Source: Clostridia bacterium
Lineage (GTDB): Bacteria > Bacillota > Clostridia > Christensenellales > UBA1242
Assembly: GCA_022793335.1 (NCBI GenBank)
Contig: JAAWCQ010000007.1
Span: 1-64,000, forward strand
DNA: 64,000 nucleotides
Reading direction: 5' to 3'
Position 1 is the first letter of the stretch. Every line of letters starts with the position of its first letter. Position numbers and translations under genes: made by a program. Below are positions 1 to 8,752 of this stretch, piece by piece. The notes below the pieces were generated by a model, which was not told where the DNA came from, made no database searches, and saw only the letters and a program-made list of their open reading frames with translations.

Positions 1-468
1 ATGAAATTCCTTTTTGCTGGTGATATGACCGAAAAAGCTGAGAAAAATGTAATCAATCACTGCAAATTAAATGGCATTGATTTAAAGGAAGTCAATTTTC
101 TTAAAGTTGCACATCACGGCTCGGATACCTCATCAAGCAAGAATTTTCTGGCTTCTCTTGGCGACAATCTTACAAGTGTAATAAGTTGTGGTGCTGAAGA
201 TAAATGTAAGCGCACACAAGAGCTTAGGCAAAAGGGCATTTTATATAAGACTTCAGACAATGGAAATGTCAACATAAAACTATTGCCAAAGGTGAGAGGT
301 TATGTTGTAAACGCACAAAAGCAAACTCTAAGCACAATGCAACCTTCACTTAAAAAGCCTGACGAGCTTAATAAGCTTGGCTGTTTAAATAAAGATTTGA
401 AGGTCTTTATGGAAGAAGCTCATCCTGAAATTTATGGAAATGACCATTTTGATGGCTTTTATGTATAA
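1..468 (+). CDS. ComEC/Rec2-type metallo-beta-lactamase domain, C-terminal part (5' end outside window)
   Basis: The reading frame is open from base 1 and the gene almost certainly begins upstream. The visible 155 residues open with FLFAGDMTEKAE, then LKVAHHGSDTSSS near residues 35-47. These match the GD...VGHHGS signature of the metallo-beta-lactamase module at the C terminus of the DNA-uptake channel ComEC and of free-standing relatives. The last 60 residues (NAQKQTLSTMQPSLKKPDE and following) match nothing I know and are not typical of ComEC. The N-terminal membrane part cannot be seen, so a soluble MBL hydrolase is equally possible. dprA and yifB/comM lie 11-13 kb downstream, so competence-type genes do occur here. 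A strong intrinsic terminator follows directly. Confidence 0.6.
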   Translation: MKFLFAGDMTEKAEKNVINHCKLNGIDLKEVNFLKVAHHGSDTSSSKNFLASLGDNLTSVISCGAEDKCKRTQELRQKGILYKTSDNGNVNIKLLPKVRGYVVNAQKQTLSTMQPSLKKPDELNKLGCLNKDLKVFMEEAHPEIYGNDHFDGFYV

Positions 469-476
469 TTAAAAAA

Positions 477-506
477 ACGACCAATTTTGCTTGGTCGTTT
501 TTTTTG
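477..506 (+). terminator. Intrinsic terminator after the ComEC-like gene
   Basis: ACGACCAA and TTGGTCGT form a perfect 8-bp stem around the loop TTTTGC, followed by a run of eight T. Confidence 0.85.
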
Positions 507-637
507 TGTTATCTTAATTTAAAATGTTTTATATAATGTTTTTGATAAAAATAACAACAATTTTAATAATTTAATATATTTGTCTATTTAATTAAAAGAT
601 TTATAGTAGTTTATATATCGTTTTGTATTTTTTTTCT

Positions 638-1075
638 TTAAAAAGGTCTTAAAAATATTATTTTAATTTTTCGTCTGCGCCTTTTGGGTTTCGGCTTGAT
701 TGTAAGCTGCAAATTACAACATCTGGTTATATTTTGGCCAAGCTTTTCGTTGACTACATTTGCATAATATTTCCACTCTTTTCCATGAGGAGCGGCCTCT
801 TTAAAGTTTTCCATAATAAGTGCATGAAGCAGCTCATGCATTATCGTATTTTTCTTATCGCTGTCAAATTTGATAAATTTTGAAATTCCTATTACATATT
901 TAAAATCCTTTTCAGATGGCCTATTTGGATAGGTTTTTCTGCACCAACCATGCGTTCTTGCTGCCGATATATCTTTAAAAAGAATTTCTTTCGGAATTTG
1001 CAAGCCTATGCTTTCAAGCTCAACCAGCGCTTGCCTTATCAATAATGTAGTGTTTTCTTGTGTGTCAAATTTCAT
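638..1075 (-). CDS. SprT-like zinc metalloprotease
   Basis: This 145-residue protein has the zinc-protease motif HELLH at residues 80-84 and a third likely zinc ligand, His97, in AAPHGKEW. That spacing is typical of SprT-like domains such as those of SprT and SPRTN. Family members are thought to act on nucleic-acid-bound proteins, but the substrate here is unknown. The usual C-terminal zinc ribbon is reduced to two adjacent cysteines (RCCN), and the protein ends in a very basic tail with RRRR, which could bind nucleic acid. GAGGAAAAA sits just before the ATG. The gene is transcribed alone, toward the ComEC-like gene; the 130 bases between them are AT-rich beyond the terminator. Confidence 0.75.
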   Translation of the reverse strand: MKFDTQENTTLLIRQALVELESIGLQIPKEILFKDISAARTHGWCRKTYPNRPSEKDFKYVIGISKFIKFDSDKKNTIMHELLHALIMENFKEAAPHGKEWKYYANVVNEKLGQNITRCCNLQLTIKPKPKRRRRKIKIIFLRPF

Positions 1076-1236
1076 TTTTTCCTCTTTAAAAATAGTCTAT
1101 CATTTATCAAAAAAAATCGCAAACTTTTTTTTATTCATCAAAAAGTTTTTGATAAACTTTAAAATATGTTATACTAAATATGACTAAATGAGGTTGGCAA
1201 AATCAAAGTGGCCAAACTTTAAAGTAAGGAGAAAAA

Positions 1237-2025
1237 ATGAAATTGCATATTTTAGGAACGGGTAATGGCGGGGCGATAAAATGTTATAACACCTGTTTTG
1301 CTCTTGAAAATAATAATGAATATTTTTTGGTTGATGGCGGTGGCGGCAATCAAATTCTTTTGCAACTTGAAAAAGCGGGGATTGCCTTAAATAAAATTCA
1401 CGACATCTTTTTGTCGCATAATCATACAGACCATATTTTAGGTGTTATATGGGTGCTTCGTTCAATTTGCGCAAACATGAGATTTGCTGGAAAATATGAA
1501 GGCAATTTGAATATCTATGGAAGTGATGAAAGCATGAGCGTACTTAAACATCTTATTGATTTATTGTTTCCGCCTGCAAGAGCTTTTATAGATAAGCGGG
1601 TGTTTTTCAATGTTGTGGAAGATGGACAGGTTGAAAATATAATCGGAAAGGAGTTTACCTTTTTTGACATTCATGCCAAAAAAGACAAACAATTTGGATT
1701 TATTCAAAACTCAAACTTAGCATTTTGCGGAGATGAGCCTTTAAAAGAAGAAATATTTGAAATCGCAAAAGGGAAAAAATGGCTTCTGCATGAAAGCTTT
1801 TGTCTTGACAGCGAAGAAACTATTTTTAATGCTCATCTTAAAGGACATTGCACGGTTAAAGAAGCGGGACAGATAGCTGAAAGTCTTGGCGTTGAAAATC
1901 TTATAATTGTTCATACTGAGGACAACGACCTTAAAAATAGAAGGGCTTTATATACAAAGGAAGCAGCTTCTGAATTTGGTGGAAATATTTTTGTCCCAAA
2001 TGACCTAGATGTTTTGAATATTTAA
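1237..2025 (+). CDS. MBL-fold metallo-hydrolase, ribonuclease Z-like
   Basis: This 262-residue protein has a metallo-beta-lactamase core. It starts MKLHILGTGNGG, typical of the RNase Z/arylsulfatase branch, and carries the metal motif HNHTDH at residues 61-66. Later ligand candidates are CGDEP, LHESF and the C-terminal IIVHTEDND. It lacks the long exosite arm of true tRNase Z, so hydrolysis of a phosphodiester or small ester is as likely as tRNA processing. TAAGGAG lies a good distance before the ATG. The leader holds a TTGG...CCAA inverted repeat near 1194-1216, which may be an operator. The final codons are part of a 22-bp tandem repeat (2008-2090). Confidence 0.75.
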   Translation: MKLHILGTGNGGAIKCYNTCFALENNNEYFLVDGGGGNQILLQLEKAGIALNKIHDIFLSHNHTDHILGVIWVLRSICANMRFAGKYEGNLNIYGSDESMSVLKHLIDLLFPPARAFIDKRVFFNVVEDGQVENIIGKEFTFFDIHAKKDKQFGFIQNSNLAFCGDEPLKEEIFEIAKGKKWLLHESFCLDSEETIFNAHLKGHCTVKEAGQIAESLGVENLIIVHTEDNDLKNRRALYTKEAASEFGGNIFVPNDLDVLNI

Positions 2026-2090
2026 TTTTGATGTTTTGGATATTTAATTTAGATGTATTGAATATTTAACCTTGATGTTTTTGAATTTGA
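2008..2090. repeat. 22-bp tandem repeat, about 3.5 copies, across the MBL gene stop codon
   Basis: Units run 2008-2029, 2030-2051 and 2052-2073, with a partial unit after. Each begins GATGTtTTG and contains ATATTTAA. The first unit encodes the last residues (DVLNI) and the stop. Because 22 is not a multiple of three, later copies change frame. The unit expanded after or at the gene end, probably by replication slippage. Confidence 0.8.
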
Positions 2091-2100
2091 TTAAAAATAA

Positions 2101-2130
2101 AAGTGACAGCACTGAGTTGTCGCTTTTTTA
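2101..2130 (+). terminator. Probable intrinsic terminator after the MBL gene
   Basis: AAGTGACA pairs with TTGTCGCTT, with one G-T wobble, and six T follow. It lies just beyond the 22-bp repeats. Confidence 0.6.
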
Positions 2131-2152
2131 TTTTTCAATCTTTTTAAGATTA

Positions 2153-2800
2153 TTATTTATCTTTAGTTAAAAGAAAGTCTTTTAGGCAGTTTAGCATGAA
2201 TTCAAATTCAAACCGAGTGAAGACTGTCTCGCTTTTTTCTTCCTTTCCAATTGAATGGATAATTTGCTTTTTGCCCACTTTTTTTATAGCGTTTCTATAA
2301 AGCGGATTTTGTAAAAGCGATATGTAAAGCTCGTCAATCAATTGGTCATATTCAAAGCTGTCTCTATTATAAGCCTTTCCTTGAAAGAATATTGTTTGTG
2401 TTTCTTGCCAGTCAAAATCACTTGCCATTTTAATTTGATTTGAGGGCATGCCAGAATAATCAAATACCAGTTTTTGCGCTTTTTTATTTTTAAATTTAAT
2501 TCCTTGAAAGAAGCTTTCAATAGACGCAAGCTTAAGTCCTCTAAAATAAAATTGATAGGGGAATAGGTTTGAAAGAAGTTTTGACATAGCATTGTGAATG
2601 CCATAGCCTACATTAAGAAAATTTTCAGTTTCGCCTAAAAGCTGGGCTTCGTCACTTTCTTTTATGCAATCATCTCCGCAGAAAATGGCGCCATTCTCCT
2701 GTTGGCGAAGGGACTTATATTCAAATTTGTAGGTTTTCTTAAACTCTCTAAATTCTTTCAGCTCTTTTTTAATTTTCATTTGCAATGCAATATTTTTCAT
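2153..2800 (-). CDS. NADAR-domain (YbiA-like) protein
   Basis: The 215-residue protein has the pattern of the NADAR/YbiA family (formerly DUF1768). LSNLFPYQFYFRGLKLAS is followed by IESFFQGIKF near residues 73-104, the equivalent of LSNF.PYPF....SVEHYFQA.KF. Family members are N-glycosidases or ADP-ribose-processing enzymes: YbiA acts on riboflavin intermediates, and others remove ADP-ribose from nucleic acids. The family Glu occurs as ESFFQ. The N-terminal 60 residues are lysine-rich. TGAGGATTTT precedes the ATG. It is divergent from the AdSS-like gene, and both touch nucleotide chemistry, but a functional link is only a guess. Confidence 0.65.
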   Translation of the reverse strand: MKNIALQMKIKKELKEFREFKKTYKFEYKSLRQQENGAIFCGDDCIKESDEAQLLGETENFLNVGYGIHNAMSKLLSNLFPYQFYFRGLKLASIESFFQGIKFKNKKAQKLVFDYSGMPSNQIKMASDFDWQETQTIFFQGKAYNRDSFEYDQLIDELYISLLQNPLYRNAIKKVGKKQIIHSIGKEEKSETVFTRFEFEFMLNCLKDFLLTKDK

Positions 2801-2956
2801 AAAATCCTCACTTTTTTCAAAGATTTTTTTAAGTTTTTTGTCATTTCGTTTAAATTAAATTAAGATTATCATCATTTATAATATTATTTTTAAATACATG
2901 AAAAGTATATTTCAATTTTTTGTTGTTGTCAAATGTAATGCAAATAAATATAACTA

Positions 2957-2985
2957 TTGACTTATTGAGTAAAAATGATTACAAT
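2957..2985 (+). promoter_or_regulatory. Sigma-A promoter that would give a leaderless mRNA
   Basis: TTGACT (2957-2962), a 17-base spacer and TACAAT (2980-2985). The ATG at 2992 is exactly seven bases after the -10 box, where transcription is expected to start. No ribosome site precedes this ATG. Confidence 0.7.
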
Positions 2986-2991
2986 AAAATT

Positions 2992-4326
2992 ATGAGATAT
3001 AATGGCAAAATTCATATAGTATATGATGGAATGTGGGGCTCTTGTGGCAAGGGTAAATTTTGTGGCGAATTGGCACTTGACCCTAAACTTAAAATAGATG
3101 TTTGCGTAAACAACAATGCACCAAACGCGGGTCATTCTTTTGTCTTTGAAGATGGAAGAAAGGTTGTGACAAAACATATTCCAATTGGGTTTGTTAATAA
3201 AAATATTCCATTCCTTGTTCTCGGCGAAAGCTCGGTAATTGATTATGATAGATTGGTGTATGAGCTTGAAGAATATAAAGACCTGTTGAATGGTCGAAAG
3301 CTCTATATTGCAGATACCGCGGCTGTGATTTTGACCGAGCATAAAGATAAAGAAGTTTCTTCTATTAAAACAGGCAGCACTTTCAGTGGAGCAGGGGCTG
3401 CCAGCGTCGATAAATTAAACAGAACAAATTCGCTTGTTTTTCGTGATGAGAGATTTAAAGAGCTTGAGCGAAAAGGGCTTATTAAAATTGTGCCTTCAAA
3501 GACCTTCTTTTCATGCATCTATGAAGGCTTGAGCGGTTTTAGCGGCAATGAAAACATCTTAGTAGAGCTTTCACAAGGCGATGCATTAAGCATAAACAAC
3601 AGTGATAATTATCCATTTACAACATCACGAGATTGCACGCCAGCGGCGGCACTTAAAGATATTCATGCAACAGATTACAGTCAAAATGTGAGAAAATATT
3701 GCGTGTTTAGACCTTATCCAATTCGTATAAATAATGTGGGCAAGGCAGGCTTTGCCTATACTGGTGATTTTGCAGGAGCTGACGAGATTTCATGGGAGGA
3801 AGTCTGCGAAAGATGCGGCCTTGATCCAAATGAAGTAAGTAAAAAAGAATTTACTACAAACACCAAAAAACTTAGAAGGGTGGCGGAATTTTCGGTAAAA
3901 CAATTTGGGAAAATGCTTATGGATACCAAGCCTGACGAGCTTTTCTTAAACTTTGCACAATATGTTGACGGACATTTGGAAGGGCTGAATGAAACAGAAG
4001 CAATTAAAGCACAAAAACAATTTGTTGATCCTTTTAAATATGACCTTTATGATGATGAAGAATATCAAGAGGTTTGTATAAAAAATTGGGCTATCGAGCA
4101 TCTTTTAGGCTATGTTGATTATATGAAAAACCTGTTTAAAGAAGCTTGCAACGACAGGGTGGAAATCAATATAACCAAGCTTGGTACTGGAGCAAGATGT
4201 GGAGAGACCTTGAGAGTGGCAAAACTTAAAAATGTCTCATCATCAAGACATGCAAATAAAGATTTAAACCCGCTTGATTATGCAGATAAAACAAATGTGC
4301 CTGACTTTGATTTAGATTTAAATTGA
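2992..4326 (+). CDS. Adenylosuccinate synthetase-superfamily protein with Ser at the catalytic Asp (PurZ-like substitution)
   Basis: The protein has the GTP-dependent IMP-aspartate ligase fold. It shows a P-loop (WGSCGKGK, residues 15-22), NAGH at 45-48, TGSTFSGAGAASVDK (equivalent of IGTTGRGIGPAYEDK), ELSQGDALSIN...YPFTTS and a basic NTKKLRR segment. The canonical P-loop is WGDEGKGK. Here the Asp that acts as general base in PurA is Ser and the next Glu is Cys. From what I recall of the family, phage PurZ enzymes (2-aminoadenylosuccinate synthetases, acting on dGMP) also lose this Asp, so the substrate may not be IMP. The ATG at 2992 matches the family start and a leaderless promoter. In-frame TTG/ATG starts at 2920 and 2938 lack ribosome sites and would lie inside or upstream of that promoter. 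A housekeeping role is unlikely. Confidence 0.8.
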   Translation: MRYNGKIHIVYDGMWGSCGKGKFCGELALDPKLKIDVCVNNNAPNAGHSFVFEDGRKVVTKHIPIGFVNKNIPFLVLGESSVIDYDRLVYELEEYKDLLNGRKLYIADTAAVILTEHKDKEVSSIKTGSTFSGAGAASVDKLNRTNSLVFRDERFKELERKGLIKIVPSKTFFSCIYEGLSGFSGNENILVELSQGDALSINNSDNYPFTTSRDCTPAAALKDIHATDYSQNVRKYCVFRPYPIRINNVGKAGFAYTGDFAGADEISWEEVCERCGLDPNEVSKKEFTTNTKKLRRVAEFSVKQFGKMLMDTKPDELFLNFAQYVDGHLEGLNETEAIKAQKQFVDPFKYDLYDDEEYQEVCIKNWAIEHLLGYVDYMKNLFKEACNDRVEINITKLGTGARCGETLRVAKLKNVSSSRHANKDLNPLDYADKTNVPDFDLDLN

Positions 4327-4352
4327 AGGAATAAAAAGATTAAATTTTATAT

Positions 4353-4384
4353 AAAAAACACTTAGGATTTAAGTGTTTTTTTTA
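4353..4384. terminator. Bidirectional terminator between convergent genes
   Basis: AAAAACACTTA pairs with TAAGTGTTTTT across a GATT-type loop. A-rich and T-rich flanks let it serve both the AdSS-like gene and the minus-strand glycosyltransferase operon. Confidence 0.75.
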
Positions 4385-4395
4385 TTTTCATCATC

Positions 4396-7300
4396 TTATT
4401 TTTTATTTTTGCGTCGGTTTTTAAGCTTTTGCTTAAAGGTCTTTCTGTCAAAAAGGAAATAGAATAATGCTCGTTTAAATCTTGAATGTTTTGAAAGATA
4501 ATTTGAAAGGGTCTCTTGTGTATTTACGACTGTTGGCACTTGCACAACAACCTCTTTGGTATTTCTGTCAAGGTGAGAAATATGCCATGTCCAAATGTCA
4601 AATATGCTCTTTTCATCATATCCGCCATAAATGTTGTCTTCAACCATTGATGCACTGAAAGAATATCTGTCAAATTCAGATGCATTTAGAAGGTAATATT
4701 CAAATGGTGCAGAAGCGTCGCAAGGTCTGATATAAAAATCTTTAAGATAATCTTTGAAGATGTTTATAAAAGTTTTGCAGAAGTTGAAAGCACCTTTTTG
4801 AAATTCAAATATAGGGTAGGTGGTTTCATAAGCAAAATTTTTATTTTCAAGAATTGGGATAATCTTTGAGTTTTCAAGTTTATAACCTGTGCAAGAAGGG
4901 CTTGGGTCAGAAATCATAAATTCGCGAACAATTCCTGTGATTGTAGGGGTGAAATTGTAGTAAGAATGAATTTTGAATTTATAAGGTGAGTTGATTGAAG
5001 TATTATCACCATTTGCATGAATAAAGAAGGTGTTTACCGGCTTTTTTGCAAGGTTGCAAATAATAGATTGAAGTCTGCCGCTGTATCCGATATCGAAGGT
5101 TGCACAGTTGTCGGTGAAAACTTCATTAAACGCTTTTTCAATGTCCTTTCGTTTTGCCTTGCAAAGCTCGATGTTGAAAGAATACTTTTTAAGGCATTCT
5201 ATAAATTTATAAAATTCCTTTTTTGAAGCAAAGGTTTTGTCTAAGATTATGCCTGAATTGAAATATTTTGATTTGATTTCTTCTGTAAGTGGGTTGAATA
5301 TAATTGAGCAATAATCCAAAATATCGTTTGGAGTATGTGAATAAATGTCTATAAAGTCACTTATTTTTGCCAAGTCTCCTGGCTCTGCAATATTGTAAGG
5401 CAACAATGAATGTCTGCTTGCGTAAAAATAATCTGTCTTGATGTTTACGCCTGTCTGCTTGCAATAATGGTCAAAGATTTGTTTTAACAAATAGCCATCT
5501 CTTGCTAAGAATACGATTTTTTTGTAGTTGCTTCTTACAGCTTTATCACACATCCATTTTGCCACGCTAAATAAATGCATGCCCATTGTATAAAAGCCTG
5601 TGTTATATGTGTCAGCATTGAAATTTGATATCTTTTGATAAGGGTTGAAAGGGTTATCAAATATATTGTTTGCAACAACGCCAAGCATGCACCTGATTGG
5701 CAATTGGTTTAACGCATAAGTTGTGTCAATAGTTGAAAGTGTTTTCTTAGCAAAAGGTGTAATGCCGTTTCCTGTATAAATATCAGAAATTTTATTTTCA
5801 AAGGTCTCAATTGCTTTTGGCAGGAAGATGACTTTCAAGCCCTTTGATTGAGCTTTGACATAATCAACATTCCAATTGTCGCCAATGTGAATAATCTCTG
5901 AAGGTGCTACTTTAGTCTCTTTAATCATCAAATCAAAGAGATGTCCTGTAGATTTAAGAAGGCGTCTGTCACTTGATAGGTAAAGCTTGTCAAAGCCTTC
6001 AATTCCATTTTTGTGAAGAATTTGTTCGATTATAGGCTTTTCAAGATACATATCAGAAGTTAAAACCACTTTTTTGCCGCATGCAAGTGCAAACTCAAGA
6101 AGCTCTTTGCCAGTTTCTCTTGTTCCGCAAAATTTAACCTCAAGCTCAATTTCTTTAAACATGATTTTCTCAATGGTTTGTTTGTCAAGTTTAAACATCT
6201 CTGCCATGGCCTGATAGATATCAAAAAGGGTGATATCTTCATACATAGGATTGCTTATTTTTGACTTTTCTCTTGCTAAACTCTCTGCATTTTTTCTCAT
6301 GTCAACAAAGATATATTCTGTAATATTTTTCATGATAGTTTTGGCATATTTTCCTACAAAATAGAATAAATCATCCACTTTATAGAAAGGTCTTGAAATA
6401 AGGGTGTCGAATATGTCAAAGCTTACAACCTTTGTGCTTTCAGGTTTAATTTGCTTTTTGATATTTTCATATCTATTTGACCATGGCGTAGTAAGCTCAT
6501 AGAAATAAAATTCATGTGGAGATGGCAAGATTACTTCACGCTTTCCAAAGGTAAACTCAAGCGCAGCCAATGCTGTTTCATCTTTTTGAGCACCTTTTGA
6601 ATAGACATTTCCGCTCCAAATTCGGTGATATCTATCTTTGAAATTTACTATCTGTTTATAGTGCTTTTTATAAAGATTTGCATCATATTCTCTTAGGCAA
6701 GTTTCAAGATAGTCAAACACCTTTTTCAAGTCTTTAATATTGTTTAAAATGTTTTCAAGAGGAAGGGTAGTGCTTGTTGAAGCTTGTGAGTGTCTGTAAT
6801 AAAAATATCCATCAGCGTTTGCAAAAGCCAACTTGTTTGCGTGAGAGAAAAGCACAGAAGAGAAGGCAATGTCTTCTCCCATAATAAGCCTAAAGTCAAT
6901 TTTTTTGAAATATGGCATGCATTCATTTATAAGGCGTTTTGTGTAAAGTTTGTTCCAAATAGTATGCCAAATAAAACAGCTTCCCTCTTGAGAAAGAAAG
7001 TGTTCCATCAAATTTTCTTTTTCAATGGTAGAGTGCGACTTTGTCAAACTTCTGTAATTATTGTAATAGTTGCAAGTGCCATCTTCAAAAACATTGATGG
7101 TATTGCCAAGCACCATATCAGCTTTTTCTTTAACAATTTTGTTGTGAAGAAGTCTAAACCAGTCAACAGAGATATAGTCGTCTGCGTCAACAAAGGCAAT
7201 AAAGTCGCCTTTTGCAACTTTCATTCCTTCCACTCTTGCTCTAAAAAGCCCAAGGTTTTTTGGGTTTTTGACAACTTTTACACGAGGGTCTTTTTCAGCA

Positions 7301-7461
7301 TAAGTGCCTGCAATTTCTGCAGACTTATCTGGGCTTCCGTCATCAACACATAAAATTTCAAGATTTTTATAAGATTGAGCACAAACACTGTCTAAGCATT
7401 TTGCGATAAAATTTTCCATTTTATACATTGGGATAATTACTGATATTAAGTCTTGTTTCAT
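4396..7461 (-). CDS. Multidomain family 2 glycosyltransferase fused to HAD-type (COG5610-like) domains
   Basis: A 1021-residue cytoplasmic enzyme. Residues 1-220 are a GT-A glycosyltransferase: SVIIPMYKMENFIAKCLDS, CVDDGSPD, and the metal-binding FVDADDYI near 90. From about residue 344 comes a HAD domain with VVSFDIFDTLI (nucleophile Asp), LTSDMYLE and HIGDNWNVDYVKA. A third region from about 630 has KIVFLARDGYLLKQIFDHY and CATFDIGYSGRLQSII, as in COG5610 hydrolases often joined to surface-polysaccharide glycosyltransferases. The C terminus is very basic. It likely transfers a sugar and handles a phosphorylated sugar or phosphodiester in cell-surface glycan assembly. AAAAAGGAAA precedes the ATG. 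The 347-residue glycosyltransferase lies 14 bases upstream in the same operon. Confidence 0.8.
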   Translation of the reverse strand: MKQDLISVIIPMYKMENFIAKCLDSVCAQSYKNLEILCVDDGSPDKSAEIAGTYAEKDPRVKVVKNPKNLGLFRARVEGMKVAKGDFIAFVDADDYISVDWFRLLHNKIVKEKADMVLGNTINVFEDGTCNYYNNYRSLTKSHSTIEKENLMEHFLSQEGSCFIWHTIWNKLYTKRLINECMPYFKKIDFRLIMGEDIAFSSVLFSHANKLAFANADGYFYYRHSQASTSTTLPLENILNNIKDLKKVFDYLETCLREYDANLYKKHYKQIVNFKDRYHRIWSGNVYSKGAQKDETALAALEFTFGKREVILPSPHEFYFYELTTPWSNRYENIKKQIKPESTKVVSFDIFDTLISRPFYKVDDLFYFVGKYAKTIMKNITEYIFVDMRKNAESLAREKSKISNPMYEDITLFDIYQAMAEMFKLDKQTIEKIMFKEIELEVKFCGTRETGKELLEFALACGKKVVLTSDMYLEKPIIEQILHKNGIEGFDKLYLSSDRRLLKSTGHLFDLMIKETKVAPSEIIHIGDNWNVDYVKAQSKGLKVIFLPKAIETFENKISDIYTGNGITPFAKKTLSTIDTTYALNQLPIRCMLGVVANNIFDNPFNPYQKISNFNADTYNTGFYTMGMHLFSVAKWMCDKAVRSNYKKIVFLARDGYLLKQIFDHYCKQTGVNIKTDYFYASRHSLLPYNIAEPGDLAKISDFIDIYSHTPNDILDYCSIIFNPLTEEIKSKYFNSGIILDKTFASKKEFYKFIECLKKYSFNIELCKAKRKDIEKAFNEVFTDNCATFDIGYSGRLQSIICNLAKKPVNTFFIHANGDNTSINSPYKFKIHSYYNFTPTITGIVREFMISDPSPSCTGYKLENSKIIPILENKNFAYETTYPIFEFQKGAFNFCKTFINIFKDYLKDFYIRPCDASAPFEYYLLNASEFDRYSFSASMVEDNIYGGYDEKSIFDIWTWHISHLDRNTKEVVVQVPTVVNTQETLSNYLSKHSRFKRALFYFLFDRKTFKQKLKNRRKNKK

Positions 7462-7475
7462 GATATTTTTCCTTT

Positions 7476-8519
7476 TTATTTATTTTTTGCAAATTTTCTG
7501 TAAATTTTAAGGGGCAGCTTAAAAAAACTGCTTGTCCTTATTTTTTTTGCATGTTTTAATTTAAGTTTTTTAAGCAGGGTGAAATTGTATATTTTTGCCC
7601 TTGCCTTTTTCTCACTGCGAGAATATTTTTTAAGCGTTTGGCACTCTTTGAATATTTTTTTGCATTTTTTGCAATAGTTTTTGTAAATTAAAGCGTTTTT
7701 ATTTTCTAATTGGCCATATAAGAAAGCATATTGCAGATATAAGCCAAACAATTGAAATAAAATCTTTTCAACTCCAACCATTAAATGCTTTAAGTTGTTT
7801 TTTTTGTAAAATTCAATTCTGTCAAACAGCGCATCTATGTCATCGAGATATTTAAGTGGATTGGATTGACGTGAAAGACTGTCTTTCCGCACAAGATAAT
7901 GATAAAGCACATTTGGAATGGTGACAATCTTTTTTGCCTGCCAAAATATATAATGCACAGTTGCTTGGTCTTCAAACAATTTTCCTTCTGGAAATCTTAT
8001 CTTTTCAAAAATTTCTTTTTTGTAAAGTTTGTTCCAAGCCACGACATATCTAAACTGTTTTTCTTGTGAAAGCAAATCAAGTGCTTCAAGGTTTGTATAA
8101 GTGTCCTCTAATAGAGCAGGGCACTCGTCAACAATATTTTGATTTTCATCTTCCATTTGAAATGAACAAATGGCAATATCTGCATCATTTTGTTTTAGTG
8201 AAATATACAATTTTTCAAACATGTCATTTTCAATGTAGTCATCACCATCAATGAAAGCAATTAAATTGCCTTTTGATTTTTCAATTCCCATGTTTCTTGC
8301 AGAAGATAATCCGCCATTTGTTTTATGTATTACGACAATTCTTTCATCCTTTAATGCAAGATTGTCGCAAAGTTGGGCAGTTTCAATTTCTGAGCCATCA
8401 TCAACTAAAATAATTTCTAGATTATGATAGGTCTGATTTAAAACACTTTCCACACATTTTGTCAGATATCTTTCAATATTGTAAACGGGAATAATTACAC
8501 TTATTAAATCGTTTGCCAT
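7476..8519 (-). CDS. Family 2 glycosyltransferase
   Basis: The 347-residue protein has a GT-A fold. SVIIPVYNIERYLTKCVES is at the N terminus, then LVDDGSE, TNGGLSSARN and the DXD-type AFIDGDDYIE near residue 93, which binds metal and nucleotide sugar. The acceptor half contains KLFEDQATVHYIFW, the usual E-D catalytic-base region. The C-terminal 60 residues are strongly basic, suggesting contact with the membrane surface. It is the first gene of a two-gene operon with the 1021-residue glycosyltransferase. AAGGA lies about 13 bases before the ATG, an unusually long spacing. The sugar and acceptor cannot be told from sequence; surface polysaccharide or teichoic-acid-like decoration is most likely. 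Confidence 0.85.
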   Translation of the reverse strand: MANDLISVIIPVYNIERYLTKCVESVLNQTYHNLEIILVDDGSEIETAQLCDNLALKDERIVVIHKTNGGLSSARNMGIEKSKGNLIAFIDGDDYIENDMFEKLYISLKQNDADIAICSFQMEDENQNIVDECPALLEDTYTNLEALDLLSQEKQFRYVVAWNKLYKKEIFEKIRFPEGKLFEDQATVHYIFWQAKKIVTIPNVLYHYLVRKDSLSRQSNPLKYLDDIDALFDRIEFYKKNNLKHLMVGVEKILFQLFGLYLQYAFLYGQLENKNALIYKNYCKKCKKIFKECQTLKKYSRSEKKARAKIYNFTLLKKLKLKHAKKIRTSSFFKLPLKIYRKFAKNK

Positions 8520-8752
8520 AGTAAAATATAGTCCTTAATCACATATAATTTTAAAAATATAAACATTTGTTTTTTTTGATAAGATTTATCAATCAACATC
8601 TGATATAGTATTTTATATAAAATATATTTATTATTATAACATAATTTATCCAACTTTGCAATAGAAATCATAAATCAAAATGTTTTAATTCTTTATATTC
8701 AAAACATCTTTTTTCTTGCTTTTTGAAAGTTTTGGTGTTAAACTTGATGGGT

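Noticed and set aside
2008-2090. CRISPR-like repeat
   Set aside because: The 22-bp units are directly adjacent with no spacers, and no cas gene is nearby. No CRISPR array was seen anywhere in the window.
6790-7353. 187-residue plus-strand ORF
   Set aside because: It lies wholly antisense to the glycosyltransferase domain of the 1021-residue protein, with a low-complexity Phe/Ile/Lys-rich composition.
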